Assembly: GCF_002741985.1 (NCBI RefSeq)
Contig: NZ_APHW01000104.1
Span: 186,001 to 250,000, forward strand
Direction of reading: 5' to 3'
Length of the DNA: 64,000 nt
DNA from: Vibrio rotiferianus CAIM 577 = LMG 21460
GTDB taxonomy: Bacteria > Pseudomonadota > Gammaproteobacteria > Enterobacterales > Vibrionaceae
Position numbers and translations under genes: made by a program. Shown in pieces: positions 52,350 through 60,099 of the stretch (positions are counted from its first letter, which is position 1; each line of letters opens with the position of its first letter). The notes under the pieces were generated by a model. The model was not told where the DNA came from. It was given only the letters and a program-made list of their open reading frames with translations, and did not search any database.

Positions 52350-53084
52350 TTACCTTTCTGGCGGCAACGCCCTCGCTGCCTGCAACACATGTAAAATGAT
52401 ACGCTGCTTATCCTTTTCGACTCGGTGTGCTGGAGCCATGACAGATACAGCACCAATTAACTTGCTGCCTTTCATCACTGGCGCACTAATACCAGATACA
52501 CCTGGGTCTATCTCAGAAGTACTAACTGCGTAGCCATTTTTCCTAATGGTGCTTAACTCTTGTTCCCATTCGTCCATACGATGATCCTCACCAAAATGGC
52601 GAAGGATTTTTTCGCATCGTGCCTGGGGCATATAAGCCAGCATCACTTTAGATGAGGCGCCCCGCAGCAATGGTTGACTTTGACCCTGGACGTAACTGCA
52701 ACGAAGCGCCTGCATACTTTCTTTCTGTCGGACACAAAGCGCGCGATAACCAGAAGGCACCATGTAAGCTGCCATTTCTCCCGTCTGTTGGACGAGACGA
52801 GACAGAATGCTTTCTACCATGTCTAAGCCATGCTGCGCGGTTTCGTAGCTGTGCATTAAAAGCAGTGCAGCGGGGCCGACTACAAAGGTCTTGTCATGGA
52901 CGCTTTCTTCGATCAGGTTCCACTCTTTTAGCAACTTCAAATGGCGATATAAGCTACTTAAAGGCACATTCATTTGTTCGCTAAGCGTTTTTGCAGAAAC
53001 CGGGAATGGGCTAACAGCAACTTGCATCAATAATTGAAGGGCTTTTTCGTTTACCTGATTAGCGTTGGCTTTGTTTGTCGTCAT
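52350..53084 (-). CDS. IclR-family transcriptional regulator
   Basis: The 244-aa protein has an N-terminal winged helix-turn-helix (residues 10-65: PVSAKTLSEQMNVPLSSLYRHLKLLKEWNLIEE) and a C-terminal IclR effector-binding domain (about 80-240) with the GASSKVMLAYM and TSEIDPGVSGISAPVM blocks. It is likely an autoregulated repressor or activator controlling the adjoining arginase-like gene. The ligand is unknown. The 410-bp region upstream to 53494 is shared with a divergent EAL gene. Confidence 0.9.
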   Translation of the reverse strand: MTTNKANANQVNEKALQLLMQVAVSPFPVSAKTLSEQMNVPLSSLYRHLKLLKEWNLIEESVHDKTFVVGPAALLLMHSYETAQHGLDMVESILSRLVQQTGEMAAYMVPSGYRALCVRQKESMQALRCSYVQGQSQPLLRGASSKVMLAYMPQARCEKILRHFGEDHRMDEWEQELSTIRKNGYAVSTSEIDPGVSGISAPVMKGSKLIGAVSVMAPAHRVEKDKQRIILHVLQAARALPPER

Positions 53085-53494
53085 AGGTGCGTTGTAACGT
53101 GATAAAGAGGATGTCTCAACTATAATTCTTAACTGTCGAGAAAAGGAAAATATTTATAAACCATTATTCTCATTTGATGAGAAAAGTGCTGTCTGATTTC
53201 TGGTTATGAGCAAGCGTGCTTCTATGCAAGAACCAAGAAGTAGTTTTGGATTAGTAGGGGTCATCTAAAGGGGCTTGCTCGTGTGTGGTTAATTGTCTGC
53301 TAATTTTATTGTCGCGTTGAACTATCGACGCTTCCTTAGTGTAGACTTTGAGGCCCATTAAGAGTCTTACCTAAATTGTTGTTATATTTGCAGTAATGTT
53401 AGGTTGTGCTCATACTCATTTAGGAATGAAATGCATTGAGCAATCCTACCGACCAAAGAGCAGGGGTGTCGACGTTGAATTGGAGCGATAACGA
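53085..53494. other. Intergenic 410 bp between IclR and CSS-EAL genes
   Basis: Divergent promoters are expected here. The only clear element is the ribosome site GGAG just before 53495. No repeat, hairpin or small gene was found. Confidence 0.5.
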
Positions 53495-54964
53495 ATGCTA
53501 AGCAAAGCAACGCTAAAAAAAATCAGCATATTCTTTATTCCTGTCCCTTTAATCTTGGCGCAGGTGTTTTTTCTCGCTCAACAGAATATTCAAAAAAACC
53601 TAGATAATATTTTAGAGAGAAACATACAAGTTGCCGATCAAATACTGTTCCATATCGAAACTGAAAATAAAACGGCATTAATAGACCCGACAAGGTGTGA
53701 AGCGTTACAGCAAAACCTAATGTTTGAAAGAAACATTGATGAAATGCTGGTTGTTCACGGTGACAACATTATCTGTTCTTCTAAGTTAGGTTCGATATCC
53801 AAACCTTTGGACAGTTATTTAAAGCAATATGGCACTGATACACTGTCTTTCGCGCGTATACACGGTTACCCAGAGCAAGTCCTGACACTCACCACACAGA
53901 GCACCGAAAATCCAGAGTATCGCGCTATCACCATTGTGGATAGGGACTATTTTGGTGCGACTATTGGTTATAAAAATGATCTTCGTCTTAAGCGCTCGGC
54001 ACTGTATGTGGGAGAAGGTGTTGCTCCGCTTGGTTCGCTCAAGCAAGGTGATAATCCCATCGCCATCGCTCATTCTAAAATCTTTGATTATGAAGCCTTA
54101 CTCGAAGCCAGTAATGTCTATATTGAGCAAAAAGAGCTGTCTTATTTTATTTCAGCGATCCCCCTCCTACTGATTTTCTACTTAACGATTTATATCGTGA
54201 CAAAGTTTGTCGATCCTCAGAGAAGCTTGCTCGTAGATTTGAAAAAGGCCATAAAAAGGAAAGAGCTGGCGCTGTATTATCAGCCACAAATTGATGCAAT
54301 AACCGGTGAATTAAAGGGGTGCGAAGCGCTTCTACGTTGGAAGCACAAGAGTCGTGGTTTTGTCTCTCCAGATAAATTCATTGTAGCTGCGGAACAAAAC
54401 GGGCTGGCGAATGACATCACCGATTATGTTTTGGATAAAGCACTCAAAGACTTTTCTAATAGTCATTACTCAAAGCCTTTTCATTTAGGCGTCAATGTAC
54501 CACCTGATTATCTCTCAGACGCGCATGTTATCCATAAGATAGAGCGCATCCACAAGAAACTAAAACAAAATAATGTTTTCTTGGGGATTGAGATTACCGA
54601 GCGCCAGCTTATCGATGAAAATACGCAGAAGTACATTTCAGCGCTGCGGGTGCATGGCATAGAAGTACTTATTGATGACTTTGGTACGGGGCAAACTTCT
54701 CTGGCAGCTCTGCAACACATGAGAGTGGATTACTTAAAAATAGACAAGTGTTTTGTCGATACAATCGGTATTGAGAGTGTTAACGCTCCGGTTTTGAATG
54801 CCATTGTCCGATTTGCCAATGAGCTTGAGATAAAGCTCATTGCGGAGGGAGTGGAAACTGAAGCGCAAGTGAAGCATCTTATTGATCTAGGAGTAGATTT
54901 CCATCAAGGTTACTTTTACTCAAAGCCTGTGCCATTTAAGCAACTATTACTTAATTATCAGTAG
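53495..54964 (+). CDS. CSS-motif EAL phosphodiesterase
   Basis: The 489-aa inner-membrane protein has an N-terminal helix (about 12-30), a periplasmic region with the redox CSS motif (C94-S95-S96 in NIICSSKLG), a second membrane helix (about 215-237) and a cytoplasmic EAL domain (about 245-489). Catalytic residues are present: E277-A-L, NVPPDYL, EITE, the DD of IDDFGTGQTS, KID, AEGVE and HQGY. CSS-EAL proteins in enterobacteria are controlled by the thiol state of the periplasmic domain; the second conserved cysteine here is likely C68. It stands alone, divergent to the IclR gene. Confidence 0.93.
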   Translation: MLSKATLKKISIFFIPVPLILAQVFFLAQQNIQKNLDNILERNIQVADQILFHIETENKTALIDPTRCEALQQNLMFERNIDEMLVVHGDNIICSSKLGSISKPLDSYLKQYGTDTLSFARIHGYPEQVLTLTTQSTENPEYRAITIVDRDYFGATIGYKNDLRLKRSALYVGEGVAPLGSLKQGDNPIAIAHSKIFDYEALLEASNVYIEQKELSYFISAIPLLLIFYLTIYIVTKFVDPQRSLLVDLKKAIKRKELALYYQPQIDAITGELKGCEALLRWKHKSRGFVSPDKFIVAAEQNGLANDITDYVLDKALKDFSNSHYSKPFHLGVNVPPDYLSDAHVIHKIERIHKKLKQNNVFLGIEITERQLIDENTQKYISALRVHGIEVLIDDFGTGQTSLAALQHMRVDYLKIDKCFVDTIGIESVNAPVLNAIVRFANELEIKLIAEGVETEAQVKHLIDLGVDFHQGYFYSKPVPFKQLLLNYQ

Positions 54965-55046
54965 GGTTGTGTATTTGAGAGGCGTATTCTTAGGGCCGAA
55001 AGATAGCTTAAGAATACGCAACTCTTGTCGGTTAAAGTTACGACTT

Positions 55047-56510
55047 CTATTCTGCTCCAGATTTGAAGAGATAACCTTTGTAACAGCTTGCTTCGTTATC
55101 AAACCTAAACTCTAAGTAGTTTTGAATGCTTTCTATACCATCTTCTTGGTAATGTGAAACATATAAAAGCTGACTTAACTTCTCCTTCGCTATCAACCCA
55201 AGCGTGTTTTTTACTAACATTCGCCCCAAGTAATCTAAGCCTTGATAAGGTTCGTCCAAAATTAGCAATGTAGGCTGTTTAACAATAGCGCGAGCGATAA
55301 GAAGCAAGCGCTGCTGACCATATTCCAGTTGTTTAAAAGGGGTCTTTTGATATTGGCTCATGTGTAGAATTGTCAGCCAATCCTTCGCAATATTGATCTC
55401 ATTCTTAGTCGGTTGTGAGTAAAGACCAATTGAATCATAGAATCCCGATAAAATGACTTCTAACGCGCTGCAGTTAACTCGATATTGAAGATGTAGGGCG
55501 GAGGACACCATACCGATATGTTGCTTTATTTCCCAGATGCTTTCCCCACTGCCGCGTTTCTTACCGAATATATGGATATCATTACTGTAACACTGGGGGT
55601 GATCGCCAAATATCAACCCTAACAAGGTGCTTTTACCGCACCCATTCGGCCCTTTCACTTGCCAGTGTTGGCCTTTATCAATGCGCCAATTTAAGTCAGT
55701 GAAAATGGTCTTGTCGGTGTATTCCACTTTGCCACTCTTAAGTTCAAAAATTGGATTTTCAAAATGGGTTGTATGTTGATGCTGACGAATTAATGCCATC
55801 ATCTCTTCGCTTTGTTTCTCTGACTGGGACTTAATCTGCGCGATGATGGGGTGCTGATCCCAGCTTTGCTTGTCCATTGTGCTATCAAGTTTGCCACCAT
55901 TGAACAGTGCTACTTGATCTATCCAGTCGGGCATGTCGGATTCACGAGAGAAGGTAATTAGGATTTGAACCGATTGAGAGAGCGTTTGAAGATACTTTGC
56001 CAATGAAGCACGGTGCGCTACATCTAATCCTGTAAATGGATTATCTAACAACACTAGATCTGGTTTTGCCGCGAGCGCACGGGCGAGCATTGCACGTCTC
56101 GTTTCACCAGTAGAAAGCACTCTAAACCCGCTCTCGGCCAAATGTGATAAGTCGAGCTCTTCAATTACTGTTTGTGCAAAGGGGTCATCTTGGCAGACGT
56201 CAAAGATCAAGTTATATACTGAGCTGCCTTGGTCAATACGATCGAGAAAATCGGTGTCATCTCTTTCGATCTCCAACTCTAGCAAGCGTTGTTGTTCAGA
56301 AAGAGATACTTGAGCAATCTGGCAACCTTGGACGTTCAGTTCACCTGAGTCAGGCGTAATTTCTCCGCACAGTAAGTCACCAAGCATAGATCCAATATCG
56401 CCCTCAGAGCTGAAAATGCCCCAAGATTGTCCTGCTTCAATGTGCCAATTGTCGATAGAGAGGGTGGAGGTATTTTCCTTTGCAGTAAGCTGATGAAACT
56501 CAATCGGCAT
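55047..56510 (-). CDS. modF: ModF-like tandem ABC ATPase
   Basis: The 487-aa protein aligns by eye with E. coli ModF over both nucleotide-binding domains. In domain 2 Walker A is GPNGCGKS (287-294), signature EYGQQRLLLIARA and Walker B TLLILDEPYQGLD; all are intact. In domain 1 the Walker A region reads IFSSEGDIGS and lacks GKS, and Walker B ends LLDNPF with Asn for the catalytic Glu, although the signature LSTGETRRA remains. Domain 1 is thus likely regulatory. ModF is linked to molybdate uptake in other bacteria, but no modABC lies nearby. Confidence 0.85.
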   Translation of the reverse strand: MPIEFHQLTAKENTSTLSIDNWHIEAGQSWGIFSSEGDIGSMLGDLLCGEITPDSGELNVQGCQIAQVSLSEQQRLLELEIERDDTDFLDRIDQGSSVYNLIFDVCQDDPFAQTVIEELDLSHLAESGFRVLSTGETRRAMLARALAAKPDLVLLDNPFTGLDVAHRASLAKYLQTLSQSVQILITFSRESDMPDWIDQVALFNGGKLDSTMDKQSWDQHPIIAQIKSQSEKQSEEMMALIRQHQHTTHFENPIFELKSGKVEYTDKTIFTDLNWRIDKGQHWQVKGPNGCGKSTLLGLIFGDHPQCYSNDIHIFGKKRGSGESIWEIKQHIGMVSSALHLQYRVNCSALEVILSGFYDSIGLYSQPTKNEINIAKDWLTILHMSQYQKTPFKQLEYGQQRLLLIARAIVKQPTLLILDEPYQGLDYLGRMLVKNTLGLIAKEKLSQLLYVSHYQEDGIESIQNYLEFRFDNEASCYKGYLFKSGAE

Positions 56511-56795
56511 GGTGTCTGTCTTCCATGATTTATTGTTGTGTTATTTGTTATACCAAGATTGCTCTCGCTATTGCTATTTTTTGTCAAATGAGACTCGAAC
56601 TAATTGGATAAAATGTGACCTGAAAAATGTGCAAGCAACAGTTGTATTCGTGAAAGCATCTCTCATTCAATGGGAATGGTGTACTGTTTTTTGTTTTCTA
56701 TCAAACATCAGTAAATATGATGTGGTATATAATCGATTGCATATTCTCTTGAGTAGAGAAATGACAAAATGAAAAAGATATAAGAGTTGATAAAA

Positions 56796-57401
56796 ATGAA
56801 AACCAAAATGTTGTCTATTGCGCTCATGTTAGCTCCTCCATTAGTTTCGGCTAAGTGGTTAAATACAGACAATACTGATGAAATAAGTGAGCGTCGTACT
56901 TTAAGTGCTTTCTCTTATAAGTATCAGCAAGAAGAAAGCATTGGCGTTAGGTGTGATATCTCGAGTGGAATAAAGGAAACTCTACTCACTTTTGATGTAG
57001 ATAGCGCGCTTGGTGTCCCTAACACAGAAGTAGATATGTTTGTCAAAGTAGATGATAACAAGCCAATAAAATTTAGAGGGCGTTTATACAGTAATTCTTA
57101 TAGATCAGGCTTTGTTCGTATGAACGATAAAACTGGCGTTCAAATTAGCAAACTATTAGCTCAAATGATTGCTGGAAACAGAGCTTTCGTTAAAATTCAG
57201 AACGATAGACGTTCCGAAATTGTTGACTACAGTGTGAGCTTATCTGGTTTCACATCTTCCTCAAATAAGACCCTCTCTGCCTGTGATTTGAACCCAAAAG
57301 CAGTAGAGATGAAAGCTGAAGATAAAGACAGATTAAGTGAAATCAACGAGGCAATAAAAAAGCTAAATTCTGAGAAAGAGGCAATTTTATCCAAGTATTA
57401 A
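56796..57401 (+). CDS. Hypothetical secreted protein, 201 aa
   Basis: The protein has a signal peptide (MKTKMLSIALMLAPPLVSA). A mature region of about 135 residues rich in beta-strands follows, with two cysteines, RCDISSG and SACDL, that could form a disulfide. The C-terminal 35 residues (MKAEDKDRLSEINEAIKKLNSEKEAILSKY) form a charged coiled coil. The middle resembles proteins that carry a periplasmic beta-sandwich; no specific family is recognised. The ATG at 56796 is preferred to a TTG three codons upstream. It is alone on the plus strand. Confidence 0.68.
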   Translation: MKTKMLSIALMLAPPLVSAKWLNTDNTDEISERRTLSAFSYKYQQEESIGVRCDISSGIKETLLTFDVDSALGVPNTEVDMFVKVDDNKPIKFRGRLYSNSYRSGFVRMNDKTGVQISKLLAQMIAGNRAFVKIQNDRRSEIVDYSVSLSGFTSSSNKTLSACDLNPKAVEMKAEDKDRLSEINEAIKKLNSEKEAILSKY

Positions 57402-57460
57402 CGAAATTGAGTTGTATTTAACTCAACGTTTAAGTTTATTCCTTAAACCGCTGAAATACG

Positions 57461-57492
57461 AAAAAGCCCGCTAATCTCTTAGCGGGCTTTTT
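57461..57492. terminator. Bidirectional terminator
   Basis: A perfect 14-bp stem, AAAAAGCCCGCTAA (57461-57474) with TTAGCGGGCTTTTT (57479-57492), with loop TCTC. It closes the plus-strand hypothetical gene and, on the minus strand, was probably the terminator of a decayed tRNA. Confidence 0.92.
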
Positions 57493-57500
57493 CTGGAATG

Positions 57501-57519
57501 TGGCGGAGTGCTGGGGTCG
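57501..57519 (-). pseudogene. 3'-end remnant of a second tRNA (Ser type)
   Basis: On the minus strand 57519-57501 reads CGACCCCAGCACTCCGCCA, which looks like the right half of a T-arm, a 7-nt acceptor 3' strand, discriminator G and CCA. G at the discriminator is typical of tRNA-Ser. The body between here and the intact tRNA-Ser is not cloverleaf-like, so the gene is decayed or replaced. Confidence 0.4.
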
Positions 57520-57570
57520 CACACGACTAGGGATTTAGAAATCCCTTAATTTTCCAAATGCTAAAACGAC

Positions 57571-57600
57571 GAAAGCCCGTTGATTTCTCAACAGGCTTTC
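57571..57600 (-). terminator. Terminator of tRNA-Ser
   Basis: Stem GAAAGCCCGTTGA (57571-57583) with TCAACAGGCTTTC (57588-57600), with one mismatch and a 4-nt loop. It lies 6 nt downstream of the tRNA 3' end on the minus strand. Confidence 0.75.
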
Positions 57601-57606
57601 TAAATG

Positions 57607-57697
57607 TGGCGGAGAGATAGGGATTTGAACCCTAGATACGCTATTAACGTATGCCGGTTTTCAAGACCGGTGCTTTCAACCACTCAGCCATCTCTCC
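57607..57697 (-). tRNA. tRNA-Ser, anticodon UGA
   Basis: The minus strand begins GGAGAGATGGCTGAG and ends CTCTCCGCCA with encoded CCA (57607-57609). The acceptor stem is GGAGAGA with TCTCTCC, the anticodon arm CCGGT-CTTGAAA-ACCGG gives anticodon UGA, and a long variable arm (GCATACGTTAATAGCGTATC region) is typical of tRNA-Ser. The T-arm is GGGTTCAAATCCC. Length is 91 nt including CCA. Confidence 0.96.
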
Positions 57698-58026
57698 GTT
57701 GCGGGGCACATAATATGTTGTGGCATAGAACTTGTAAAGCATTGATTAGCGGCAAATGAACTGTTTGCCTGTTTTGTAATCAGTGGTTACTGTGCTGTTG
57801 CGCATGAAAGGTGAAAGAAAGAGAGCGGAAATCGCTAGATAGTAGAGCAATGACTTTAATGATGACTTGTATAATAAAATAGTGTTTTATTGGTAAGCTT
57901 ATGAAATTAAAGGATAACTAGGCTTTGAGTATACATGTGTTCGCCCGAAAGTATTTGCAACAGAATGTGAACTAATTCAAAATTAACTGGTATAGCCAGT
58001 TGTGCTGAGTTTCTCTAAGGGTATTT
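57698..58026. other. Intergenic 329 bp with a CRP-like site
   Basis: TGTGA-N6-TCAAA (57966-57981) matches nine of ten defined CRP positions and stands about 53 nt before the MaoC-type gene. A TATAAT at 57870-57875 is a possible -10. No gene is present. Confidence 0.35.
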
Positions 58027-58707
58027 ATGAAGGTCACGAATCTATTTAAAGACAAAGTTGGTGCGATTTCTGCTCATCAATCAGAGTTTATGAATTGGAT
58101 GTCTCCAACGCTGCGCGATTATTGGAGTGACTTCTTAGGTAGGGCACAAAACAGTTTTCTCTTTTCCAAAGTGCGCGACCATCAGCAACCAGCGGTGAAT
58201 GAGGAAGTTATCCCTCAACCTGAGCCGATCGTACTTAAACCAGAAGCTCAAGTTCTATTCGATGAGCTTAGCGAAAAAATTGGCGAAGTGATCCATGTTG
58301 GTGATTGGGTTCACGTATCTCAAGAGCGTATTAACCAATTTGGTTCGGTAACAGAAGACATGCAATGGATTCATACTGATCCAGAGCGTGCCGCGACTGA
58401 GTCCCCATTTAAGACAACGATCGCTCACGGATTTCTAACGCTAGCGCTGCTGCCTAAGTTGACTGATTCTGTTGACCCAGAAAAGCCAATGTTTCCAACA
58501 GCGAAACTGGTTGTGAACCTTGGTTTGAATCAAGTTCGTTTTCCATATCCAGTCAAAGCAGGCAATAACGTACGCGCATCAAGCAAACTAACGAAGATCA
58601 CTCCAATTAAGAAAGGTCTTGAGATTGAGCGTGAGATAAAAGTAGAAATTGAAGGGATACGTCGCCCAGGTGCGGTTGTTGTATCCGTAATTCAACTGCA
58701 CTTCTAA
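58027..58707 (+). CDS. MaoC-family (R)-specific enoyl-CoA hydratase
   Basis: The 226-aa protein has about 75 extra N-terminal residues with a helical look (FMNWMSPTLRDYWSDFLGRAQNSFLF) reminiscent of short PHA-associated helices. A hot-dog MaoC domain follows. The catalytic Asp and His are in QFGSVTEDMQWIHTDPERA and the family block is TIAHGFLTLALLP. It would hydrate trans-2-enoyl-CoA to (R)-3-hydroxyacyl-CoA, as PhaJ does. No other PHA gene is in the window. It has its own terminator at 58721. Confidence 0.88.
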   Translation: MKVTNLFKDKVGAISAHQSEFMNWMSPTLRDYWSDFLGRAQNSFLFSKVRDHQQPAVNEEVIPQPEPIVLKPEAQVLFDELSEKIGEVIHVGDWVHVSQERINQFGSVTEDMQWIHTDPERAATESPFKTTIAHGFLTLALLPKLTDSVDPEKPMFPTAKLVVNLGLNQVRFPYPVKAGNNVRASSKLTKITPIKKGLEIEREIKVEIEGIRRPGAVVVSVIQLHF

Positions 58708-58720
58708 GCAAAGAATTGAT

Positions 58721-58755
58721 AAAAAAAGAGAGCTAAAATTAGCTCTCTTTTTTTG
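58721..58755. terminator. Bidirectional terminator after the MaoC gene
   Basis: Stem AAAAAAAGAGAGCTA pairs with TAGCTCTCTTTTTTT across an AAAT loop region, with U-tracts on both strands, between two converging genes. Confidence 0.88.
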
Positions 58756-58758
58756 TTT

Positions 58759-59586
58759 TTACTGGCTGAAGCTCTTAACCGGTGTGTAGCCATAATCGGC
58801 AATGGCTTTTTGTCCTGTTTCAGACTTTAAGAATGAAACGAACTCTTTTCCTGCTTTATCTAATCCATCAACTTTGTACAAGATTAAGAAAGGGCGCGCC
58901 AACTTGTACTTATGACTTGCGATATTTTTTGCTGATGGTGTAGTTCCTTCAAACTGAATAGCTTTTACCGACTGATCGACAGAGCCTACTGAGATAAAAC
59001 CAATGGCATGCGGGTTGTGGTTCACGATGGTTTTTACCATGCTATTGCTGTTGACCACTAAGTTGTTTGGGCTGATATCTGAGACAAGACGGTCGTTCAC
59101 GACTTTAGTTAGGCCAAGTAAGCTTTCGAAGCTATAACGAGAACCTGAAGAGGCTTCACGTGTTACCACAGCGATCGGCTGATCATTGCCGCCCACTTGT
59201 TGCCAGTTATTTATTTTTCCTTTGTAGATATCAAAAAGTTGCTGTTCTGAAAGGTTATCTAAAGAGTTGGTACGGTTAACAACAACGGCTAATCCATCAT
59301 AGGCGATGGGAATGACGTTTAAGTCTTCACCTTTTTCTCTTTGGGTGAGGTATCGCGAACTCATGCCGATTTCAACCACACCTTTATTTACCATAGTGAT
59401 CCCGGCGGTAGAGCCAATGCCCTGTACAGCGATGTAGTTATCTGGGTGGACTTTATTGTATTCCTCGGCAATAACATCCATAACACGGGCAACAGACGTT
59501 GAGCCAGAGATATTGATTTCCTTCGCGATTGCCAAAGGAGCAGACAGAGCCATGGCTAAAATACTTGCCATAGTTAAACGTAACAT
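58759..59586 (-). CDS. pstS: PstS-like phosphate-binding protein
   Basis: The 275-aa periplasmic binding protein has a signal peptide (MLRLTMASILAMALSAPLAIA) and PstS landmarks: ISGSTSVARVMDVIAEEY, IGSTAGITMVNKGVVEIGMSSR, NWQQVGGNDQPIAVVTREASSGSR and the TGQKAIADYGYTPV end. It lacks linked pstCAB genes, so it is an orphan binding protein that may feed a remote transporter or act in sensing. GGAGTTCAAT precedes the start. A Pho-like box lies upstream. Confidence 0.9.
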   Translation of the reverse strand: MLRLTMASILAMALSAPLAIAKEINISGSTSVARVMDVIAEEYNKVHPDNYIAVQGIGSTAGITMVNKGVVEIGMSSRYLTQREKGEDLNVIPIAYDGLAVVVNRTNSLDNLSEQQLFDIYKGKINNWQQVGGNDQPIAVVTREASSGSRYSFESLLGLTKVVNDRLVSDISPNNLVVNSNSMVKTIVNHNPHAIGFISVGSVDQSVKAIQFEGTTPSAKNIASHKYKLARPFLILYKVDGLDKAGKEFVSFLKSETGQKAIADYGYTPVKSFSQ

Positions 59587-59635
59587 ATTGAACTCCAAAA
59601 GTAGTATACAGCAGCGCATATGATATTTCGTTCAG

Positions 59636-59653
59636 GTTACACTTTTGTGAACG
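59636..59653 (-). promoter_or_regulatory. Pho-like box and -10 element upstream of pstS
   Basis: On the minus strand CGTTCACAAAAGTGTAAC matches the 18-bp PhoB consensus CTGTCATAAAACTGTCAC at about 13 positions. Ten bases after it stands TATCAT, a -10-like hexamer, at the spacing known for PhoB promoters. PhoB control is inference. Confidence 0.45.
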
Positions 59654-59742
59654 GGAAATACGATTGCCAAATAGTTCTGGTTTACACTGCTCTTAGTTGG
59701 TAGGTTCAACCTATACTGATGTTAGGTTCTAGGAGTATCTTT

Positions 59743-60099
59743 ATGTCCGTTTCTCGATTGGCTATGAGTCGACTTAATAAAGCGATTCAAACATTTTGTT
59801 CTAAGCGAAATGCTAGCTTACCTGTTGAGTTAGGAAAAAGTTTGTATCAGCCAATTGATAATGGTGTAGAGCTATACCATGCGCACTACTTGCTAGATTC
59901 TCAACATAGTGAATACACATCTTCCATTGCGCGGATACTCTTTCATGAAGACACGCAAACATGGCTGTTTTTTGTTCCTAGCGAAGGGGAAAAAGAAGGC
60001 TGCGAGTGGGTACCTTATTCAAGCTTGCCACGCTGTAAAGAGCTTGAGGATCTTATTGCGGAGTTAGAGTCCGATCCTCAAGCATGTTTTTGGCAATAA
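59743..60099 (+). CDS. DUF3024-family protein
   Basis: The 118-aa soluble protein has the pattern of DUF3024: AIQTFCSKRNASLPVELGKSLYQPIDNGVELYHAHYLL, then SIARILFHEDTQTWLFFVPSEGEKEGCEWVPYSSLPRCKELEDLIAELESDPQACFW. The start at 59743 follows AGGAG; an upstream reading from 59719 is less likely. It is divergent from pstS and ends exactly where the AraC gene ends on the other strand. The function is unknown. Confidence 0.8.
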   Translation: MSVSRLAMSRLNKAIQTFCSKRNASLPVELGKSLYQPIDNGVELYHAHYLLDSQHSEYTSSIARILFHEDTQTWLFFVPSEGEKEGCEWVPYSSLPRCKELEDLIAELESDPQACFWQ

